Of a DNA stretch of 64,000 nt, positions 47,401 to 55,555 are shown piece by piece (position 1 is the stretch's first letter; every line of letters starts with the position of its first letter). The notes under the pieces were generated by a model. It made no database searches. It saw only the letters and a program-made list of their open reading frames with translations, and was not told where the DNA came from. Source of the DNA: Niastella yeongjuensis. GTDB lineage: Bacteria > Bacteroidota > Bacteroidia > Chitinophagales > Chitinophagaceae. The position numbers were made by a program, and so were the translations under genes. Location of the stretch: contig NZ_FOCZ01000005.1 of assembly GCF_900110245.1 (NCBI RefSeq), positions 248,001 to 312,000 on the forward strand. Direction: 5' to 3'.

Positions 47401-47914
47401 TAAGCTTGCCCCGTTGTAATATGCGGATGGAAGCACCCACCAGTTGTTCTCCCCCTTCACCAATTATTCGTCCGGATATTTTTATGCCCCAGGCAGGAAG
47501 TGAGTTCAAGACGGTATTTATATTGGGGGGCGGGATGATCTTTGGTTTTATCACTACCACCTTATCGAACACTTCGTACGTAAACGGCTGGTTGTTAAAA
47601 CAAAAATCCAACACCTGCTTCAGGGTTCCATTTTTTACATGTATGGTTACCGGCCCCGCTTTTTGCAATAGCTCCACCTTATAGTAAAAATTAACGTTGG
47701 CCTGCTTCTCTATCAATTGCAGTACCTGTTCGATGGGCGCATTCTTTTCAGAAAGCGTAATGTTCTGGGCCCTTCCTTTAGCGGCAACCTGCAAGCAGGC
47801 GCCCAATAACAGAATGGCTGTGATTCTCATGATTTTTAGCAGTTTGTTGACCGATCCATGGTCTGTTACGTAACGCCCGGGCAAAGCGACGCTACTACAA
47901 AGCAAAATTGACAT
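44483..47914 (-). CDS. SusC/RagA TonB-dependent transporter with STN signalling domain
   Basis: An outer-membrane transporter of 1143 residues as given from ATG 47914. A better-looking signal start is ATG 47830 (MRITAILLLGACLQ), 28 codons in. Order: signal peptide, STN domain (IEQVLQLIEKQANVNFYY..., about 60-115), carboxypeptidase-like domain (about 145-225), plug with QPLYIIDGVEYPS and DATAIYGSRGAFGVIIITT, and a barrel ending INVNY. The STN domain signals through FecR to the ECF sigma factor, and both genes are just upstream on the same strand. This is the classic sigma-FecR-SusC-SusD operon. Confidence 0.95.
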   Translation of the reverse strand: MSILLCSSVALPGRYVTDHGSVNKLLKIMRITAILLLGACLQVAAKGRAQNITLSEKNAPIEQVLQLIEKQANVNFYYKVELLQKAGPVTIHVKNGTLKQVLDFCFNNQPFTYEVFDKVVVIKPKIIPPPNINTVLNSLPAWGIKISGRIIGEGGEQLVGASIRILQRGKLISSGVSDEKGEFKLGAEFENGAYTLEVSYIGYEKLIREIKLPELQITVIVMKKSPSVLDEVQYTAYSSTSMRYNTGDITTVSSKEIARNPVPNVLQALQGRVAGMYVAQHTGVPNGAFQVQIRSLNTLSGGAANSPAAVPNLAQPLYIIDGVEYPSNGTLPMLNFGLPQFRMNGNALNYLDPTLFESISVLKGPDATAIYGSRGAFGVIIITTKKAKAGKSSVNVNASYGFSELGKYVDMMNTQEYLAVRRNAMANDNTRPGLADYDLNGTWDTTVSYDWKDFYLGEHAPTSRLNATYQSGNSNTSFLLGANYSKISNIQRSKGSVRAGGMNFNVNSATNDRKFTTSLSGAYTTNVDDMVPVDFAGAQGLTNAPNSPYPLLPDGKLNWETGSNAAAILNALYNNGTDNLVANLSLVYTPIKGLSFTAAGGYSLLTAKEFAGRPRSYYNPATFTAAQTWSTINQYRLRTFSADPRAEYNTVIFGKGRLNLIAGGSIRDIMNQRILITGTGFASDELLMNPTNAVAANISTSYNVSPQRYIGGFGIVNFRWADKYILSLNGRRDGSSVFGNNKQFGNYGSVGGGWIVSEEPWFKPLRNIISFLKFKASYGLVGGSAIPPYLYMSSYLFGSQAYNNGVSLTPLNLSNPYLHWETNKNTEVGVNLDVLKGVVNIEAIYYTNKVGDQLTNQTLSGITGFPSLLINSPANIHSYGGEFTVNTKNIITKNFSWTSRINATLPRTKLETYPGIENLVTNVNYVIGKPITGIKLFKYAGVDPTTGVYNFINSEGVKGDYTPFLSPKQLNANTDRTEFVDLAPKYYGGILNSFTYKSLSMDFLVTVTNRMGPNYLAFQSYPLGTTNVNYPKDIADRRWMKEGDVTDVPKASAGLAALLSQANFISSTGAYSRATYARLQNLSISYRLPAKLIQRARMSGLSVYAAGQNLYTISKYHNLDPENMLGGRTPPLRVYTIGINVNY

Positions 47915-47990
47915 AACTTTGTAAAGTTTTGGGTTAATTGATAAAGCAGTCTTTAGCGAGCTGTTTGTTATATCAGGTTAACTCATTCCA

Positions 47991-48024
47991 AACCTGGATC
48001 GCCTTCCCCGCGACCAGGTTTTTT
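47991..48024. other. Hairpin between FecR and SusC genes
   Basis: Arms AACCTGG (47991-47997) and CCAGGTT (48014-48020) with inner GATCGC/GCGA pairing. The T-run (48019-48024) is on the plus strand, opposite to the genes, so its function is unclear; it may reduce read-through or mark an mRNA processing site. Confidence 0.35.
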
Positions 48025-48045
48025 ATTTGAGCTTTCCTGAAGTAC

Positions 48046-49278
48046 TTATTTCATAATGATGATTTTCTTGTTTTCAATTCTGAAATGAACGCCGCTGGCT
48101 TCCACGATCTTCAGCATATCACTGGCCATTACATTACGCGGGATCTTTCCCCTGAAATGCCCTTCCGGTTTCGGTCCTTCATACACTACCTCTACATCGT
48201 ACCAGCGTTCCACCTGTTTCATGATCGATTCAATACTGGCATTGTTAAAATTGAATAAGCCATCTTTCCAGGCGAGGACCTCATCTAAATCAGGTGAATG
48301 GTTTATGGTGAGTGGTGAGTGGTCAGTGGTGAGTGGGTTCGCTACAACAATAGCCTGTTCTCCTGGTCTAAGAATTACGGATTTTTCTCTTCCTTCTGCT
48401 TCGCCCGCCGAAGCCTTGGCGTAGGAGGGCCGGCTGCCTACTTTCACACTTCCCTCAATCAAAGTAATCTTCTCAGTCGTTTCATCTTTATAGGCATCTA
48501 CATTAAAGTGAGTACCCAGCACTTCTACTTCGGTTCCGTTGGCTTGTACTTTAAAAGGTTTTGCGGCATTATGCGCCACTTCCAGATAAGCTTCGCCATC
48601 AATGGTGATCTTTCTTTCTTTTCCGGGAAATGAAGTAGGATAAGTAATAGCAGAAGCGGCGTTTAACCACACCTTTGACCCATCGGGTAATACCAGCTGG
48701 TACTGACCGCCCCGGGGCGTGCGAAGGGTGTTAAACACAGGCTCGCCGCCTCCCCCCCGTTTTGCCGGGAGGGAATAAGCGAGCTGACCATTGTTCGATT
48801 TTGTTACGATTGCTATCCCCTGTTGCGCCAGTTTTCCGTTTGCGGCGCTGTCAAGAACGATGGTCGAATTGTCGGCCAGAATAAGTATGGCCTTGTTACC
48901 GCCTGGTAAAATATCTTTAGTTACTGCAATTGTTGTTGTGCCGGTTTTAGTTTCCCGGGTACGGATTATCCAGTAGGCAGCCACACCCAAAACAACCAAA
49001 ACAGAAGCGGCGGCTGCAATCCGCATCCATCTTTTCTTCACAGTATACAGCTTAACAACGGGTGTTTGCGGGAGCGACAAGGGAGGCAGTTCATATTTAT
49101 CGGGAAATACATCGAGACCATCCCAGGTAGCATTGAATAATTGCGTGATCGTTTCTTCCTGCATCGCCTGCCCCTCAAAACCCAACTCATTGATCAATGC
49201 ATCCAGCTCCTGTTGCGTACACTGGTTTTGTACGTATTTATGATAAAGCGCTTCTAATTGTTCCTTACTAAGTGCCAT
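48046..49278 (-). CDS. FecR family anti-sigma factor (DUF4974) with repeat-derived insertions
   Basis: Inner-membrane anti-sigma factor of 410 residues. Order: cytoplasmic N-terminal domain (about 1-80), TM helix (about 85-105, RIAAAASVLVVLGVAAYWII), periplasmic FecR domain (about 130-290) with TPRGGQYQLVLPDGSKVWLNA, and a C-terminal DUF4974 domain (about 330-410). Between the last two domains are two low-complexity insertions: a stretch encoded by a palindromic element (YAKASAGEAEG, about 284-294) and NPLTTDHSPLTINHSP (about 312-327), encoded by a word array. The linker position tolerates them. It acts with the sigma factor 169 nt upstream and the STN-bearing SusC downstream. Confidence 0.93.
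   Translation of the reverse strand: MALSKEQLEALYHKYVQNQCTQQELDALINELGFEGQAMQEETITQLFNATWDGLDVFPDKYELPPLSLPQTPVVKLYTVKKRWMRIAAAASVLVVLGVAAYWIIRTRETKTGTTTIAVTKDILPGGNKAILILADNSTIVLDSAANGKLAQQGIAIVTKSNNGQLAYSLPAKRGGGGEPVFNTLRTPRGGQYQLVLPDGSKVWLNAASAITYPTSFPGKERKITIDGEAYLEVAHNAAKPFKVQANGTEVEVLGTHFNVDAYKDETTEKITLIEGSVKVGSRPSYAKASAGEAEGREKSVILRPGEQAIVVANPLTTDHSPLTINHSPDLDEVLAWKDGLFNFNNASIESIMKQVERWYDVEVVYEGPKPEGHFRGKIPRNVMASDMLKIVEASGVHFRIENKKIIIMK
48303..48346 (+). repeat. 7-nt word array inside the FecR gene
   Basis: GGTGAGT / GGTGAGT / GGTCAGT / GGTGAGT tandem words, in frame, coding (minus strand) for PLTTDHSPLTINHS in the FecR linker. Confidence 0.75.
48392..48430 (+). repeat. Palindromic element inside the FecR gene
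   Basis: GCTTCG (48398-48403) / CGAAGC (48409-48414) stem with loop CCCGC, embedded in a segment coding on the minus strand for SYAKASAGEAEG. Very similar peptides turn up in unrelated Bacteroidota proteins from memory, so this looks like a mobile palindromic repeat accepted in frame. Confidence 0.6.
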
Positions 49279-49378
49279 TATATTTATATTAAATGTGCGG
49301 CCCGTGGTATAGATACGCGCGAGCGAATAGAGAGTACTACCTCGCTTAAAAAAAAATCCGTAGGAAAGGGGCAGTTAT

Positions 49379-49458
49379 TGGGTTCGTTGGTTATTTAGTT
49401 TGAAAACTCAGGAACCTAATAACTCAATAACCTATTAACTTAATAACCTAAGAACCTT
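49379..49458 (+). repeat. Inverted 8-nt word arrays between FecR and sigma genes
   Basis: Left arm GGGTTCGTTGGTTATTTAGTT; right arm AACCTAAT / AACTCAAT / AACCTATT / AACTTAAT / AACCTAAG / AACC. The arms are inverted around TGAA. The right arm includes the stop codon of the sigma factor (49448-49450, minus strand). Confidence 0.75.
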
Positions 49459-50050
49459 GTTTATGCAAACAAAAAGCAAGAATAAGACACGCCAGGTCGG
49501 TATGATTAGTGATGTAATTCCTGATGAACTGAATGGCTTCGGTCATGTGGTTGCGCACGGTATTTTTGCTAATGCCCATTTGCAAAGCAATTTCTTCATA
49601 GCTTAAATGCTGTTCCCGGCTCAGCATATATGCCGTGCGTTTTTGCTGGGGTAACTGTTCAATGGCCTGCTGGTATAATTTGTTCAGCTCTTTTTGCAAC
49701 AGCTCGTCTTCATTGGTATTGCGCAGCGCCTCCATATTGCTATACAGGTTTTGCTGCAGCTGCCGGTCGAGCTTTACTTTTCTGAAAAAGCTAATGATAT
49801 AGTTGTAGGTGATCTTCTTTATGTAAGGAGTGAGCGGGTAATTGGCATCTATCTGGTTCCTGCGTTCCCATAGTTTTACAAAAACTTCCTGGGTGGCCTC
49901 TTCGGCTATTTCTTTTGATTTGGTAAGGGTAAAAGCAAAGGCGAAGATCCGGTCTTTGTACAATTCATATACTTCCGCAAAAGCATCTGCATCTCCATTG
50001 ATGATCTGCAATAACAGTCCTTTTTCGCTATTTGACAATTCAGGTGGCAC
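49448..50050 (-). CDS. ECF sigma-70 factor (SigV/FecI-like)
   Basis: A 200-residue sigma factor. Region 2 (about 25-90) shows FAFAFTLTKSKEIAEEATQEVFVKLWERR and region 4 (about 125-180) shows LSREQHLSYEEIALQMGISKNTVRNHM. No ATG is in frame nearby; the start is GTG 50050. The C-terminal tail is short and hydrophobic (DLACLILAFCLHKQGS), with the final codons in a word array. It is bound by the FecR protein 169 nt downstream and released when the STN-type SusC senses its ligand, so it should activate this same operon. A likely -7 box lies at 50147-50154. Confidence 0.93.
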   Translation of the reverse strand: MPPELSNSEKGLLLQIINGDADAFAEVYELYKDRIFAFAFTLTKSKEIAEEATQEVFVKLWERRNQIDANYPLTPYIKKITYNYIISFFRKVKLDRQLQQNLYSNMEALRNTNEDELLQKELNKLYQQAIEQLPQQKRTAYMLSREQHLSYEEIALQMGISKNTVRNHMTEAIQFIRNYITNHTDLACLILAFCLHKQGS

Positions 50051-50146
50051 GGGCAGTTTCTGTACTATTTGGTTTTATTGCAGCATTATTCCGGTAACAA
50101 TTCATTGGAAGGCTCTATGTAGCAGGTTGATTAGCACTTAACCTTA

Positions 50147-50154
50147 CAAATATA
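50147..50154 (-). promoter_or_regulatory. Candidate -7 box for the sigma gene
   Basis: TATATTTG on the minus strand, about 97 nt before the GTG start. Confidence 0.4.
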
Positions 50155-50285
50155 AGGCATTCCATTTTTTCCTAATGCTTCAAAATAATTTGGTATTGGT
50201 CGAAATAGCTAATAGTTTACCATTAAAAACGATATAGCATACTAATTTTTAGCATAGAATGTCGTTAATTGTCCAATTGTAACTA

Positions 50286-50299
50286 CGGAAACGTTTCCG
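50286..50299. promoter_or_regulatory. LacI-type operator candidate upstream of SusC
   Basis: CGGAAACGTTTCCG is a perfect 14-bp palindrome with a central CG, the usual core of LacI-family operators (GAAACGTTTC). It lies 71 nt before the SusC ATG. The remaining 320-nt gap holds no gene; no LacI gene is in the window. Confidence 0.55.
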
Positions 50300-50370
50300 C
50301 AGAATTTCTTAGCAATTCGTCCTTTTTGATTGAATTTCACCGCTTTGTTTCCTCACCTTAATCTTAACAA

Positions 50371-53300
50371 ATGATTGCGACGATTCGGAAATTCTGCCTG
50401 CTGCTGTTCATTTTGTGGCTCTGTTTACCCTATGAGTCAGCTGCCCAACAAAAAAGGATTTTCGGCAAGGTTTTCAATGCTTCCAATTTACCTATGCCGG
50501 GAATCAATGTTCAATTAAAAGGTACCAACATTGGCACCTTTACCGACACCAAAGGAGTTTTTACGCTTACCATTCCGGAAACCAAACAAGCTATTATTGT
50601 AGTATCTGCCGTGGGTTTTACCACCCAGGAAGTGGATGTTACCAACAGCAATGGCGAAGTGACCGTTTCATTGGCTGAACAGGTTACCCAGCTCGGCGAT
50701 GTTGTGGTTGTTGGTTATGGCACCGCCCGCAAAAAAGACCTTACCGGTTCAGTAGGGTCGGTGGCCCTGTCGAGTGTTGACAAAACACCTGTATTTGGTA
50801 CCGGCCAGTTAATGCAGGGCCGTGTAGCCGGGGTTCAGGTAACCCAAACCAATGCGCAGCCAGGTTCTTCCTTCACAGTGCGCATCCGCGGTACCAACTC
50901 CATTTCATCGAGCAGCGACCCGCTGTATGTGGTGGATGGATATGCCGGCGCTGACATTGCGGCTTTAAATCCTAACGACATCGTTTCTGTTGACGTATTG
51001 AAGGACGCCTCCGCCACAGCCATTTACGGCAGCAGGGGCGCCAATGGCGTGGTAATGATCACCACCCGCCGTGGCACTGCCGGTAGAAAATCACTTACGT
51101 TTGATGCGTATAGCGGTGTTCAGCAGGTAGCCAAAAAGTTGGATATGATGGATGCTAAACAGTACGCCGAATTCATGAACGAGACGTACGCTAATTTAAA
51201 CCCAACAAGTAGCAAAAGACCTTTCAGCGATGCACAGGTTGCAAAGCTGGGCAAAGGCACCGACTGGCAGGATGAACTGTTCCGCAGCGCACAAATGTCA
51301 AATTTCAACCTGGGCTTTAGCGGCGGCAATACCGATTCCCGCTACTACCTCAGCATGAACTATTTCACGCAGGATGGTATCATCATCAACTCCAACTATA
51401 AACGGGGTAACGTTCGGTTCAACCTCGATTCAAAAGTAAGTGAGAAGATCAAGATCGGTCTGAATACCCAGATCTCTTACGACAATCAGTTAAGGGCAAA
51501 TGTAAATACCACAGGTGGCAGTACCGGTGGTACCCTGCTCGATGCCCTGCTCTTCAACCCCGGTATCCCTGTTTACGACAGCACCGGCGCTTTCACTTAT
51601 CAAAACGACCCTAAAGATTATTCCATTATAGCTGGTAATCCGGTTGCAGCCGCTACCCTCAACAGCGATAAAGCCAAGAACATCCGCTTGTTTGGTAATT
51701 TCTTTGCTGAATATGAACTGGCTAAGGGTTTGAAACTGCGCACCAGTTTTGGTGGCGAGTACCGCAATTACCGCAATGACGTGTTCCGTCCCAGCACTAC
51801 CTATCTGGGCGCCCTGAGCGGCGGGGGTTATGCGCAGGTAGTGACCAATAACAACTACAACTGGCTGAACGAAAACACCATCACGTACGATAAAACGTTC
51901 AACAAGATCCATTCAATTAACCTACTGGGTGGTTTTACCTACCAGGAATTCAAGAATGCATCTGTAACTTCTACGGTAACAGGTTTGTCTACCAATATGC
52001 TGGGTACCGATAACCTTTCAATCGGCGGCGCCAACGACGGCTCCAATACCACGCTGAATACGCTGGCTTCGTTCCTGGGCCGGTTAAATTACCGGTTGTT
52101 AGACAGATATCTCTTCACTTTCACGTTCCGGGCCGACGGCTCTTCGCGTTTTGGCGTGAACAACAAATGGGGTTATTTTCCTTCGGGCGCTTTCGCCTGG
52201 CGTGTAAAAGAAGAGAACTTCCTGAAAGATGTTAACGCCATCAGCGACCTGAAATTCCGCGCCAGTTATGGAGCTACCGGTAACCAGGAGATCCCTTCTT
52301 ACCTGTCGTTGAAACAATACCAGCCCAACACGTATTGGCTGGGCCAGGCCCGGGTAAATGGTTTCTCGCCCAGTAACCTGTACAATCCTAACCTGAGATG
52401 GGAATCAACCAGTGCACTGGACCTCGGCTTCGATCTGTCGGTACTGGATAGCCGGGTGCAATTGTCGGCCGATTATTACAGAAAGAAAACTACCAAGCTG
52501 CTGTATGATGTACTGCTGCCTGCCACTTCCGGTTTTAATGCCATGACCCAAAACCTGGGCAGCGTGCAGAACCAGGGGATCGAGCTGGCGATCAACACCA
52601 TTAATATTGATAAGAAGAGTATTAAATGGAGTACTGCTTTCAACATCTCAGCTAACCGTAACAAGGTACTCGACCTGGGGCCTTATACATCCCAGTTTAC
52701 CGGTAACGTGAGCTCGAATCTGTTCCCCGGTGGTAAAACCTCTTCTATTTTACAGGTAGGAAAACCAATCGGCGAATTCTATGGTTATGTATTCGATGGT
52801 ATCTGGCAAAGTACCGACCAGATCACCAAAAGCGGAACCAAACAAAAGGTAAAACCAGGCGACCCAATTTATAAAGACCTCAATGGCGATAACGACCTGG
52901 ATGCAACCAACGACAGAACCATCATTGGTCACGCACTTCCCAAATTCACATATGGATTTACCAGCAACCTTACCGTTAACCGGTTCAACCTGTATGTGTT
53001 GATCCAGGGCGTACAGGGTGTTGACATTCTTAATGAGAACAAGATCGAAATGGAAGCAGGCAACGCATATGCCAATAAGTTCGCTTATGTATATACTGAT
53101 ACCTGGCGCGGTGAAGGCACCAGTAACACGTTGCCCAGTGCAGGCAATACCCTTCGCCGTAACCTGGGTGTAACCAGCGATATGATCGAGAATGGCAGCT
53201 ACCTGCGCTTCAAGACCATTACGCTTACTTACGACCTGCCATTGCCAAAACTGAGCACCGTGTTCAAAACAGCCAGCGTATACGCTACTGCCCAGAACCT

Positions 53301-53445
53301 GTTCACCATTACCGACTATTCAGGCTACGATCCCGAAGTGAATTCCTACCCCAACTCACAGGGCAATTACACTTCGCTGAGCGTTGACTATAACCCATAC
53401 CCGAACATCAAAACCTATACAGTAGGACTGAAACTCGGATTTTAA
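50371..53445 (+). CDS. SusC/RagA family TonB-linked outer-membrane transporter
   Basis: A 1024-residue outer-membrane importer without an STN domain. Signal peptide (about 1-25), carboxypeptidase-like domain with GKVFNASNLPMPGINVQLKGT (about 30-105), plug with DPLYVVDGYAGADI and ASATAIYGSRGANGVVMITT (about 185-235), then a barrel ending GLKLGF. It is transcribed rightward with its SusD partner 36 nt downstream. A LacI-type palindrome precedes it, and no glycosidase or other enzyme follows, so the substrate cannot be inferred. It is divergent from the sigma/FecR operon, but probably regulated separately. Confidence 0.95.
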   Translation: MIATIRKFCLLLFILWLCLPYESAAQQKRIFGKVFNASNLPMPGINVQLKGTNIGTFTDTKGVFTLTIPETKQAIIVVSAVGFTTQEVDVTNSNGEVTVSLAEQVTQLGDVVVVGYGTARKKDLTGSVGSVALSSVDKTPVFGTGQLMQGRVAGVQVTQTNAQPGSSFTVRIRGTNSISSSSDPLYVVDGYAGADIAALNPNDIVSVDVLKDASATAIYGSRGANGVVMITTRRGTAGRKSLTFDAYSGVQQVAKKLDMMDAKQYAEFMNETYANLNPTSSKRPFSDAQVAKLGKGTDWQDELFRSAQMSNFNLGFSGGNTDSRYYLSMNYFTQDGIIINSNYKRGNVRFNLDSKVSEKIKIGLNTQISYDNQLRANVNTTGGSTGGTLLDALLFNPGIPVYDSTGAFTYQNDPKDYSIIAGNPVAAATLNSDKAKNIRLFGNFFAEYELAKGLKLRTSFGGEYRNYRNDVFRPSTTYLGALSGGGYAQVVTNNNYNWLNENTITYDKTFNKIHSINLLGGFTYQEFKNASVTSTVTGLSTNMLGTDNLSIGGANDGSNTTLNTLASFLGRLNYRLLDRYLFTFTFRADGSSRFGVNNKWGYFPSGAFAWRVKEENFLKDVNAISDLKFRASYGATGNQEIPSYLSLKQYQPNTYWLGQARVNGFSPSNLYNPNLRWESTSALDLGFDLSVLDSRVQLSADYYRKKTTKLLYDVLLPATSGFNAMTQNLGSVQNQGIELAINTINIDKKSIKWSTAFNISANRNKVLDLGPYTSQFTGNVSSNLFPGGKTSSILQVGKPIGEFYGYVFDGIWQSTDQITKSGTKQKVKPGDPIYKDLNGDNDLDATNDRTIIGHALPKFTYGFTSNLTVNRFNLYVLIQGVQGVDILNENKIEMEAGNAYANKFAYVYTDTWRGEGTSNTLPSAGNTLRRNLGVTSDMIENGSYLRFKTITLTYDLPLPKLSTVFKTASVYATAQNLFTITDYSGYDPEVNSYPNSQGNYTSLSVDYNPYPNIKTYTVGLKLGF

Positions 53446-53481
53446 TGCGCGATCGTATTGCTTACTAGTAAAAGAACAATT

Positions 53482-54939
53482 ATGAAAAAAAGTATTTTCT
53501 ATATAGCAGGCGCCGGTCTTATGTTGATGGCCGCCTCCTGTAAAAAGAACCTGGAAGAAAAACCTTACAGTTTTCTTATTCCTAAAAATTACTATTTAAA
53601 TGCTACTGATGCCCAAACTGCACTCAATGGCGTATTCAATGTATTTCAGCAACAAACCTCCTATCAGCGTACAGCCTGGCTTATTGGGGAATTGCCGGCC
53701 GATAATCTGGTGGGCACGTCCACCTCAGAACGCCTGGAGCTGAACCGGTTTACCTGGACACCGGCCAACGTAGAGATCAGTAACTGGTGGAAAACGTCCT
53801 ACCAGGCCATCAGCCGGGCAAATGACCTGTTGGAAAATGTACCTAACATTACCATGGATACCACCGCCCGCAACAACATCCTGGGCAATGCCCGGTTCCT
53901 GCGAGCCATGGCTTATTTTGACCTGGTGAGGAATTTTGGCGATGTGCCCCTGGTGTTACGTCCTGTCACAACCGCATCAGACACGCTGTTGTATCCAATC
54001 AGAACATCGGCTGCTGAAATTTATAACACCATTATTGATGACCTGAAGTTTGCAGAAAAGGTTTGTCCGCCGGAGAATAAGATCGCTGCCGCCAGTAAAG
54101 GCATGGTATCAAAAGGCGCCGCTTCTTCGCTGTTGGCCAAAGTGTATCTGCAAAGGGCCAGTACCACTTACGCAGATGCGCAGGATAATCAGAATGCACT
54201 GGCTGAACTCAACTCAGTGATCAACTCAAACGTATACAAGCTGGTAGACAACTACGCTGATGTGTTTGACAATGCCAAGAAGAATGGCCCTGAGCATATC
54301 TTTTCTATTCAGTTTGGCCCGGGCAATAATGGCGCCAACTCCAATATCATTTTACGCATGTTCTACCCCGCTCAGCTGGGTGGTGCCGGCCCCTTCACGG
54401 CTGATACCACTTACTTCAAAACCGGCTATCAGGCAGAAGACAGCATCCGCAAAAACTGGAACATGGCCGACAAAGCAGATACTGCCAAAAACCTGCCGCC
54501 GTTCATTTACAAATACCGCGATCCCGGTTATGTAAAAGGTAGCAATAATTCCAATGTAAACTGGATCGTACTGCGTTATGCCGATGTGCTGCTGATGCAA
54601 TCCGAAGCACTAAATAACATTAATGCCGCTGATCCTAAAAAATTCGATGGGGTGAATGCAGTAAGAGCAAGAGCCGGATTAAAGGACGCCGCGTTTCAAC
54701 TGGACATGATCAATACGCCAACACAGGATGCATTCATCGACAGCCTGGTGAAGGACAGAGGCCGTGAGCTGTTTGTAGAAGGACACCGTAAGTATGACCT
54801 CATCCGTTTGGGTCGTTACAAACAGGTAATGGCTAAGTTAGGCTATACTGTTCCTGACTTCAGGTTCCTGTTGCCCATTCCGCAAACCGAGCGGGATGTG
54901 AACAAGAAGCTGAGTCAAAATGATGGCTATCCTAAGTAG
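53482..54939 (+). CDS. SusD/RagB family lipoprotein
   Basis: A 485-residue lipoprotein from ATG 53482 (MKKSIFYIAGAG; a TTG at 53458 is in frame but poor). Lipobox LMAASC (Cys about 20). SusD signatures: ARFLRAMAYFDLVRNFGDVPLV (about 135-155) and C-terminal DRGRELFVEGHRKYDLIRLGRY with PIPQTERDVNKKLSQNDGY. It pairs with the SusC gene and is the last gene before a terminator. The ligand is unknown. Confidence 0.94.
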   Translation: MKKSIFYIAGAGLMLMAASCKKNLEEKPYSFLIPKNYYLNATDAQTALNGVFNVFQQQTSYQRTAWLIGELPADNLVGTSTSERLELNRFTWTPANVEISNWWKTSYQAISRANDLLENVPNITMDTTARNNILGNARFLRAMAYFDLVRNFGDVPLVLRPVTTASDTLLYPIRTSAAEIYNTIIDDLKFAEKVCPPENKIAAASKGMVSKGAASSLLAKVYLQRASTTYADAQDNQNALAELNSVINSNVYKLVDNYADVFDNAKKNGPEHIFSIQFGPGNNGANSNIILRMFYPAQLGGAGPFTADTTYFKTGYQAEDSIRKNWNMADKADTAKNLPPFIYKYRDPGYVKGSNNSNVNWIVLRYADVLLMQSEALNNINAADPKKFDGVNAVRARAGLKDAAFQLDMINTPTQDAFIDSLVKDRGRELFVEGHRKYDLIRLGRYKQVMAKLGYTVPDFRFLLPIPQTERDVNKKLSQNDGYPK

Positions 54940-54968
54940 ATGATAAATGGTACGTTAGTTACATTAGG

Positions 54969-54997
54969 GCATCCTGAGCAATCGGGATGCTTTTTTT
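54969..54997 (+). terminator. Terminator after SusD
   Basis: GCATCC (54969-54974) / GGATGC (54985-54990), followed by seven T; 30 nt after the stop. Confidence 0.8.
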
Positions 54998-55027
54998 ATG
55001 TTATGATGATCCCGGAATTACACTTTA

Positions 55028-55215
55028 TTTCCCCATGAAAATGATCCGTATCCTAGGATTTTACCCTATTTTCCCAGGGAAAAGGTATATTTTCCTGGGA
55101 TTTCACCTTATTTTCCCAGGAAAATGATACGTTTTCCCAGGATTTCACCCTGTTTTCCCAGGAAAATGACATGTTTTCATAGGATTTTATATCGTTTTCC
55201 CAGGATAAAACACTG
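55028..55215 (+). repeat. Nine-unit 21-bp tandem array
   Basis: Units begin at 55028, 55049 (20 nt), 55069, 55090, 55111, 55132, 55153, 55174 and 55195, each about TTTTCCCAGGAAAATGATACG or its alternate TTTTCCCAGGATTTCACCCTG. The two forms alternate, giving a 42-bp higher-order period. Each unit contains a near-dyad TTTTCC(C/T)(A/G)GGA. Units differ by a few bases and the outermost units are more diverged. The array ends 7 nt before the ferredoxin stop and fills almost all of the convergent gap. Confidence 0.9.
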
Positions 55216-55222
55216 CAATAAC

Positions 55223-55555
55223 CTATGGCTCAAGTACTTTTATTTGTAACCCGCTTATAGTTTCATCAACCAGGATCTGGCAGGCCAGCCGGATGGTAGA
55301 ATGGGCGGTGGTAGATCGCCTGATCACGGCTGCTTCTTTTGTATCTGTTACCGCCAGGTTCTCCCCGGCATTCAGCAGTTCCACCATACAGGTGCCGCAG
55401 CGGGCCATGCCGCCGCACTCCCCTATTCCTTCCACCCACATTTGATCTTTTATCAGTACCATCAGGTTCCGGTACTCACCAGCAAACGTTTCAACGGTTT
55501 GCCTGTTTCCATTGTACTCGATAAATAAAGTGATATTTTTTTCTCTTTCCATCAT
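55223..55555 (-). CDS. 2Fe-2S ferredoxin, adrenodoxin type
   Basis: A 110-residue electron carrier. The cluster ligands are visible as C-X5-C-X2-C in ECGGMARCGTC and a later Cys in IRLACQ, the adrenodoxin spacing. The ATG at 55555 overlaps the previous stop (ATGATG), so translation is coupled to the DUF59 gene. A longer in-frame start inside the DUF59 gene was rejected. Last gene of the nine-gene operon below the NsrR-like regulator. It may supply electrons to the repair or NO-handling proteins (inference). A 21-bp array follows. Confidence 0.9.
   Translation of the reverse strand: MMEREKNITLFIEYNGNRQTVETFAGEYRNLMVLIKDQMWVEGIGECGGMARCGTCMVELLNAGENLAVTDTKEAAVIRRSTTAHSTIRLACQILVDETISGLQIKVLEP

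Noticed and set aside
48739-48777. Third inserted element in the FecR gene (SLPAKRGGGGEP)
   Set aside because: The CTCCC/GGGAG hairpin is suggestive, but this loop is variable in the family, so it is only mentioned as possible.
55028-55215. CRISPR array
   Set aside because: Units are contiguous 21-bp repeats without unique spacers, and no cas gene is present.
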